From the IMG/VR virus record IMGVR_UViG_3300015261_000017, positions 1 to 25,514 of that record: a stretch of 25,514 bases of DNA; one strand, written 5' to 3'. The notes under the pieces are model-generated. The model saw nothing but the letters and a program-made list of their open reading frames with translations. It had not been told where the DNA came from and did no database searches. The stretch comes from a virus. Position 1 is the stretch's first letter. Every line of letters begins with the position of its first letter. Shown here piece after piece: positions 21,439-25,514 of the stretch. Position numbers and translations under genes: made by a program.

Positions 21439-22023
21439 TCAGCCCTCGCCCTTCTTCGCTTCGGCCGCTGCAATGGCTTCCTGCAGCTTCGGCACGCCCC
21501 ACGTGGCCTTGGCGGCGATCCCAAGCGCCTTGGCACGGGCGATCAGCGCGTCCTTGTCGCCACCATCCGAGGAACCGGGAGCACCACTGGTGCCGGTGCT
21601 GCCGCCAGCATCGCCAGTGCCAGTGCCAGCGCCGGCCTTGCTGGCCTCGGCCGCGTTGATGGCTTCCGACCGCAACTGCTCGACGGCATCCGCCAACTTG
21701 GCCTCCCGAATCGTGCTGTCCAGCTCGTTCCAGCCTTCGATTGACAGGCCCGAGGCCTCGTGAGCACGGCGAACCACGTCGCCTAGCGCCACCGCGACGT
21801 CATCTACCAGATGCACCTGCGACGGCAACAGGTCGGAACCCAGCAGCGAGGGTTGCGCAGCGTTGCCGCCCGCAGCGGTCAGGATGCCGGCGTCCAGCCA
21901 GCCCTTCACCACGGCGTTCTTCTTGAGGTCATTCCAGTTGACGACCGGGGTTGCCTCACCCGGCAGCAGAATGGTGCCGTCCGAGAGCCCCAGCGGGCCC
22001 TTGTGGTTGTTGGTGATCTTCAT
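21439..22023 (-). CDS. Hypothetical protein with C-terminal HeH/LEM-like motif (194 aa)
   Basis: It starts at the ATG at 22023, where AGGAG sits six bases upstream. Residues 1-50 form a compact N-terminal segment (MKITNNHKGPLGLSDG; ATPVVNWNDLKKNAVVKGWL). Residues 65-128 are helical. A flexible Gly/Ser/Thr/Ala linker spans about 129-157 (GAGTGTGDAGGSTGT), followed by a short two-helix unit (DALIARAKALGI, then WGVPKLQEAI, about 158-184) that looks like a HeH/LEM or SAP-type motif. Such motifs often bind nucleic acid or act as tethers. It comes directly after the capsid gene; possible roles are a capsid accessory protein or a DNA-interacting connector. Function not established. Confidence 0.75.
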   Translation of the reverse strand: MKITNNHKGPLGLSDGTILLPGEATPVVNWNDLKKNAVVKGWLDAGILTAAGGNAAQPSLLGSDLLPSQVHLVDDVAVALGDVVRRAHEASGLSIEGWNELDSTIREAKLADAVEQLRSEAINAAEASKAGAGTGTGDAGGSTGTSGAPGSSDGGDKDALIARAKALGIAAKATWGVPKLQEAIAAAEAKKGEG

Positions 22024-22038
22024 GCTTCGCTCCTGTGA

Positions 22039-22061
22039 GGCCCCGGCACGTGGCCGGGGCC
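22039..22061 (-). other. Strong hairpin after the major capsid gene
   Basis: GGCCCCGGC (22039-22047) and GCCGGGGCC (22053-22061) form a perfect 9-bp stem with a 5-nt loop, eight bases after the capsid stop. There is no T-run on the minus strand. It likely protects the 3' end of capsid mRNA or lowers transcription into the next gene, helping capsid protein to be made in excess. Confidence 0.6.
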
Positions 22062-22068
22062 ATTGCAA

Positions 22069-23004
22069 TCAGATGCCGTCCAGGTAGACGACTTCCTTCG
22101 GCAGGCGGACGTCCAGGCCACCGAGGCGCATGACGCCCGGGATGTCCCAGCGCAGCGGGCCGCTCTGCCAGGCCGGCAGGAAGCGGTGCGGCATCGGCAT
22201 GTGCAGCTTCAGCACTTCCGGATCGTTGCGGTAAGCAATCAGGCGGGCCGTGCCGCCGACACCGGCGGTATCGAGCCCGCGCACCCCGCGCAGGGTCAGC
22301 TGCTGGCCCGTCTGCACCGTGTACAGGTTGTTGGCCATGTACCACTGGATGACGGTCATGTCGCTGTTGTCACTCATCTTGCGAGTGGCCAGCAGGTTGA
22401 ACTTCGTCCAAGGGAGCAGCAGCGTGTCCGCGATGGACACCGTGTTCGTGCCGTTGAACACGTTGAGCAGTGCCTGATTCAGCACGCTGACGATCAGGTT
22501 GGTATCCGTGGTGGCGTCCCAGCTGCCGGTCTGCGCCGCGATCGGTGTCACACCTGCGGCGTTGAACAGGCCGGTGAAGCCCTTCGCCTCGTCGCCCTGC
22601 AGCGCCACGCGATCAACCATTTCTTCCGACGCCTTGCGAGCAGCGGCCGCGTCGTCGGATTGCAGACCGATGCCCAGGAGTTGCGCACGGCCGATCTCTT
22701 CCCAGCCGAAGCCGTAGCCGATACCTGCGGTGTGCACTCCGGTCTGATGCTGGGCGCGGTTAGTGCCAGCCTTCGGAATATCGTCGGCATTGCCGTTGAT
22801 CCAGCCAGCCTTGCCGAACTGGTCCTGGGAGTAGTAGGTGACCGAGGTGGCGAACTCGCTACCCGACGTATCGACCGGGATCAGGTCGCGGTACTGAACC
22901 GCGGGATAGCGCGTCTTGTAGACGCCCGGCTCGATGATCGATGCCTGCGCGACAACGAAGCCCAGTGCGACCTGGGCATCGAAGAGGGGGATTGCTCCAT
23001 TCAT
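22069..23004 (-). CDS. Major capsid protein (DUF2184-type, HK97 fold)
   Basis: The product is 311 aa and forms the icosahedral shell. It has the DUF2184 pattern: TRYPAVQYRDLIPVDTSGSE near the N-terminus, GIGYGFGWEEI at about 95-105, a central region reading ASEEMVDRVALQGDEAKGFT, and the end segment PMPHRFLPAWQSGP then RLGGLDVRLPKEVVYLDGI. No N-terminal scaffold-like delta domain is present, which agrees with a separate scaffold made from the upstream gene. GGAG lies eight bases before the ATG. It is followed by a strong hairpin. Confidence 0.93.
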   Translation of the reverse strand: MNGAIPLFDAQVALGFVVAQASIIEPGVYKTRYPAVQYRDLIPVDTSGSEFATSVTYYSQDQFGKAGWINGNADDIPKAGTNRAQHQTGVHTAGIGYGFGWEEIGRAQLLGIGLQSDDAAAARKASEEMVDRVALQGDEAKGFTGLFNAAGVTPIAAQTGSWDATTDTNLIVSVLNQALLNVFNGTNTVSIADTLLLPWTKFNLLATRKMSDNSDMTVIQWYMANNLYTVQTGQQLTLRGVRGLDTAGVGGTARLIAYRNDPEVLKLHMPMPHRFLPAWQSGPLRWDIPGVMRLGGLDVRLPKEVVYLDGI

Positions 23005-23016
23005 GAGGTTGGCTCC

Positions 23017-23469
23017 TTAGCCGAGACGGACGACGGCCAGCTGGCCGGCGGCGGTGGTGCTGGTGTCCCAGCGGGCGCCTGCGAAGGCGGTGTTGCCGGT
23101 GTCCACGTTGGTGAACGTGCCGGCGCCAGTGACGTACACCGGGTCACCGGCCTTGACCGCGACAGCAGCGGTGACCCACACGTCGCCCTTGGTAATCACA
23201 CGGGCGGAGGTGCGCTGCGCGAAGCTGTCGGGGACGCCGGCGCTGCCGACGGCGGAGCGGTCCAGCAGGGTGATGCCGACGAGCTTCAGCGCACCGGTAC
23301 CGGCCAGGACGACGCCCTTGTCTGCCGTACCTTGCGCAACCGCGCGGCCGAAACCGATGCCCGGTGCGGTTTCCACGTCGCGGGAGATGATCGTGGCCGG
23401 GAGCATGGTCGCCTGCGCGCCGAGAGCGGCCGCCGGCTGGGTGTCCGGATAGTTGGTCTGCAGTGCCAT
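23017..23469 (-). CDS. Capsid decoration / structural cement protein
   Basis: The product is 150 aa. It is beta-rich, small-residue-rich and lies directly before the capsid gene in transcription order. It has features of DUF2190/gp24-type cement proteins: an N-terminal segment ending ATIISRDVETAPGIGFGRAV, a middle with VITKGDVWVTAAVAVKAGDPVYVT, and the end GARWDTSTTAAGQLAVVRLG. It binds the outside of the shell at symmetry axes and stabilises it. It starts three bases after the stop of the protease-scaffold gene, with AAGGA upstream inside that gene. Confidence 0.88.
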   Translation of the reverse strand: MALQTNYPDTQPAAALGAQATMLPATIISRDVETAPGIGFGRAVAQGTADKGVVLAGTGALKLVGITLLDRSAVGSAGVPDSFAQRTSARVITKGDVWVTAAVAVKAGDPVYVTGAGTFTNVDTGNTAFAGARWDTSTTAAGQLAVVRLG

Positions 23470-23472
23470 GGC

Positions 23473-24015
23473 TTAGGCGTCCTTCTGGTTGCGGGTGCGG
23501 TAGTCGAGGCCGGCCACGGAGGCCTGCCAGCCGTTGTCCTGCACGGTGGTGCGCTGGCCACCGTTATCGCGCATGGCCTGCACGACCGGATCCTTCGGCG
23601 CGGCGTTGGTGTAGAGGCCGTCGAACAGCGCCTCGACATAGGCTTCGTGCTTTCCGGTCACTGCGGCGTCGCCGAGCTTGGCCACCACGGCAGCCTGACG
23701 CACCTGTGCGTCGGTCTTGCCGCTGTAGTCGGCGTCGTGCACGGCCTTGGCCTTGGCAAGCAGGTCGCCGCGCTGCTGGACGCGCTTGTCCAGGTCGGCA
23801 TCGCTCAGGACCTGGGCCTTGAGCGCATCTCGCTCGCCTTCGGCCTTGGCGATGGCCGCGTCCTTTGCGGTGATGGTGGCCTGATGCGCGGCCTCGGCGG
23901 TGCCAGCCGCCGTCTGCGCATCCTTCAGCTGCTGCTGCAGCTTGCTGATGGCCTGGGCGCCGGCGTCGTTGGTGACGACGGACAGCCCATCGACCAAGAT
24001 GGTCTTGTCGCTCAT
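23473..24015 (-). CDS. Internal in-frame scaffold protein (nested start)
   Basis: At 24015 an in-frame ATG (MSDKTILVDGL) follows AGGAGA at five-base spacing, better than the ribosome site of the full gene. It falls exactly at the boundary between the Pro-rich linker and the coiled coil, giving a 180-aa protein equal to the scaffold part. This copies the lambda C/Nu3 arrangement, in which scaffold is made in excess from a start within the protease gene. Seen: site and boundary. Inferred: that it is used. Confidence 0.75.
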   Translation of the reverse strand: MSDKTILVDGLSVVTNDAGAQAISKLQQQLKDAQTAAGTAEAAHQATITAKDAAIAKAEGERDALKAQVLSDADLDKRVQQRGDLLAKAKAVHDADYSGKTDAQVRQAAVVAKLGDAAVTGKHEAYVEALFDGLYTNAAPKDPVVQAMRDNGGQRTTVQDNGWQASVAGLDYRTRNQKDA

Positions 24016-24594
24016 GTGGTTCTCCTGGGGTTGGGGATGGGCGCTTGGATCCGGAGCACCGGGGGTGCGCCCATCCCCGATGCGAAACTGAGAGCCGGCC
24101 CGGCCGCGCTGGACAAGGGCCAGATGGTTGTTGCGGATGTTTCGCTGGACCGCGTCGTAGGGTTCACCCTCCGGCGTCACCCCGTCGGTCCAATCGATCT
24201 CCGAGGAATACCCCTGCGACAGCTCGCGCTTGCCGGCCTCGTAGTCCGCGATCGCGTCCTGATCCATCAGCACCAGCGGAACACGCACTCGGTTCTTGTC
24301 GTGCACGACCTCGTCGCCGGTCTGGCCAACGGCATACTTTTTCCAGTTCTGCGCGTTCACCTGTTCCGGCGGGTGGTCGTTGGTCATTGGCCGGTGCGCG
24401 AAACTACGCAGCGTTGCATCGGAGAACACTTCCTCCGGTGGCCGATAGACCCGAACGTTCAACAGGTCAGGCCGCCCCAGCTCTTCTCCCAAATAGGTCT
24501 GGATGCCGGTCCGCGCCACGTATGCATCGGCCACGAGGTAGCCGTCCACGGTGCGGCGGGGCGCCGACACCGAGACGTGATCGATTAGGTACAT
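23473..24594 (-). CDS. DUF2213 prohead protease with fused scaffold
   Basis: The product is 373 aa from the ATG at 24594, with GAGAGGA eight bases upstream; a TTG start at 24636 is less likely because it overlaps the portal. Residues 1-180 form a protease domain of the DUF2213 type. Candidate catalytic residues are His74 (TNDHPP) and Ser126 (ELSQGYS), as in herpesvirus-like prohead proteases. A Pro-rich linker follows (PDPSAHPQPQ). The C-terminal 180 residues are a long coiled coil (ISKLQQQLKDAQTAAG onward), the usual look of a scaffold. The protease cuts the scaffold and itself during head maturation. An internal start with a strong ribosome site (24015) can make the scaffold alone. Confidence 0.88.
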   Translation of the reverse strand: MYLIDHVSVSAPRRTVDGYLVADAYVARTGIQTYLGEELGRPDLLNVRVYRPPEEVFSDATLRSFAHRPMTNDHPPEQVNAQNWKKYAVGQTGDEVVHDKNRVRVPLVLMDQDAIADYEAGKRELSQGYSSEIDWTDGVTPEGEPYDAVQRNIRNNHLALVQRGRAGSQFRIGDGRTPGAPDPSAHPQPQENHMSDKTILVDGLSVVTNDAGAQAISKLQQQLKDAQTAAGTAEAAHQATITAKDAAIAKAEGERDALKAQVLSDADLDKRVQQRGDLLAKAKAVHDADYSGKTDAQVRQAAVVAKLGDAAVTGKHEAYVEALFDGLYTNAAPKDPVVQAMRDNGGQRTTVQDNGWQASVAGLDYRTRNQKDA

Positions 24595-24598
24595 GGGG

Positions 24599-25514
24599 TC
24601 AGTCCTCTCGGATCTCTTCGAAGATTTCCGGGCCAAGCACGATGCGGCCGCGGTACGGCTTGACCTTCAGCAGGTCGACGGGAGCCTTGGTAAGGCTGAT
24701 GTGCGGCGTGTAGTCCGGGTAATCGTGCGAGCCGCCGGCGCGGATGATGCTTTCGTGGCGCCAGCACAGCTGCGAAGACGCGAATAGCAGCACCGCCGAC
24801 ATGCCGCCCAGCGGCTCCACTGCCCGGGGACCGCCTTCCGGAATCACCAGCTGGTCGGATCCGTCGGTGCCCCAGTCATTGGCGTTGCCTGCCTTCATCC
24901 AGTCGAAGGCCTGGCGCGCGTAAGCGACCGTTACGTGCAGGTCGTCCCGCAAATCGGTGATGCCCTGCTCCTTCGCCCAGGCCGCGACGTCGCCGGTGTT
25001 CACCACCTTCCGGTGTACGTAGAGCGACCGGGGCGCGGCATCGACCACCGGGGTCACCGGCGCGCCGCCATCCTCCAGATCGTCCTCTTCCTGGTCGATC
25101 ACGTCTGGGTTGGCTTGCGCCCACTCCAGCATCTCTGCTTCCAAGCCAGGCACGACGCCGGCCTCGGTCAGCATGTTCACCGCCACAGTGGACATGACCG
25201 CGTCGGGCACCAGGCGGGTGTCGGCGATGGTCTTGATCGTGTCAGCCGTGGTCTTGCCGATGGTCGCCCGCTCCGTGTCGGTGGTCTGCCACAGGCTGCG
25301 CCAGTTGTAGAACACCTCCGGCGGCCTGCTGCCCAAAGCCGAGCGGATCAGGCATTCGTCCAGTACCTGCAGCGCCGGCGTCAGCACCAGCTCTTGCCCG
25401 GAGCTGATCCGGTCGTAGTAGTTGCGCAGGTCGCCCTCGCCCGTGGAGTTCAGCCCAGCCGGCGACTGGCCCAGCAGGCGGGTCATCGGGATGTCGGACG
25501 CTCCCGAGGACAGC
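24599..25514 (-). CDS. Portal protein (DUF1073 type) with C-terminal Acb1-like 2H phosphoesterase domain, partial
   Basis: The 5' part is beyond the right edge; about 305 residues are visible. The portal part shows the hallmark RLLGQSPAGLNSTGEGDLRN and YYDRI, then a helical stem/wing region with LVPDAVMS and EAGVVPGLEAEM. After an acidic/Pro linker (EEDDLEDGGAPVTP), a second domain begins at LYVHRKVVN. It contains two H-x-T/S motifs: HVT (24932-24937) and HIS (24698-24703), plus the segment LLFASSQLCWRHESI. This is the 2H phosphoesterase signature of Acb1-type anti-CBASS enzymes, which degrade cyclic nucleotide signals. The portal forms the DNA entry ring, so the enzyme domain would be carried on the head or made free by cleavage. 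It ends four bases before the protease start. Confidence 0.88.
   Translation of the reverse strand, partial: LSSGASDIPMTRLLGQSPAGLNSTGEGDLRNYYDRISSGQELVLTPALQVLDECLIRSALGSRPPEVFYNWRSLWQTTDTERATIGKTTADTIKTIADTRLVPDAVMSTVAVNMLTEAGVVPGLEAEMLEWAQANPDVIDQEEDDLEDGGAPVTPVVDAAPRSLYVHRKVVNTGDVAAWAKEQGITDLRDDLHVTVAYARQAFDWMKAGNANDWGTDGSDQLVIPEGGPRAVEPLGGMSAVLLFASSQLCWRHESIIRAGGSHDYPDYTPHISLTKAPVDLLKVKPYRGRIVLGPEIFEEIRED

Noticed and set aside
22063-24588. Plus-strand frame of 841 codons opposite capsid, cement and protease genes
   Set aside because: It is antisense to three well-recognised phage genes. Long open antisense frames are common in GC-rich DNA, and the product has no recognisable motifs.

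Overview
This window is the left end of an integrated tailed-phage genome (prophage) in a GC-rich bacterium. It opens with a tRNA-Ala(CGC) gene, followed by a P4-type tyrosine integrase reading away from the tRNA 3' end, the usual layout of an element integrated in a tRNA gene. High GC content, codon use and the look of the small accessory proteins suggest a Xanthomonadaceae host (Stenotrophomonas, Lysobacter or Xanthomonas-like); this is inference, because no chromosomal marker apart from the tRNA is visible.

Layout. (1) 1-1500: tRNA-Ala with its terminator, a large inverted repeat over the integrase start codon, and int. (2) 1500-5090: accessory region on both strands. It holds a distinctly AT-richer gene with a HEPN RNase-type motif, three small unknown minus-strand genes around a strongly structured non-coding stretch, a phage-borne SRAP (YedK/HMCES-type) gene, a small membrane protein and a small secreted protein. 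(3) 5077-18288 (minus): lambda-type siphovirus tail module. From promoter-distal to promoter-proximal it holds two small paralogous tip genes, J, I, K, L, a fibre-assembly chaperone, a fibre-like protein, M, tape measure, the chaperone pair G/T and the tail tube. (4) 18426-25514 (minus): a small unknown gene, tail terminator, HK97-gp10-like neck protein, MuF-like minor head protein, two connector candidates, a linker/HeH-like protein, DUF2184 major capsid protein, cement protein, DUF2213 protease-scaffold, and the portal gene, which runs off the right edge. Terminase, lysis, replication and repressor genes and attR must lie further right.

The structural genes read right to left as one tightly packed operon with many ATGA or TAATG overlaps, so capsid, neck, tail and tip are made in assembly order. 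The head (DUF1073 portal, DUF2184 capsid) is not lambda-like, whereas the tail tip (M-L-K-I-J) is, so the phage is a head/tail mosaic.

Points that stand out: the portal carries a C-terminal 2H-phosphoesterase domain of the Acb1 (anti-CBASS) type; the HEPN gene beside int looks like anti-phage cargo; the G/T tail chaperones appear to be joined by a +1 programmed frameshift (or a -2 shift); intrinsic-terminator-like hairpins lie inside the late operon; and a fibre plus chaperone pair is inserted between M and L. All functional calls come from reading the sequence; no database search was run.
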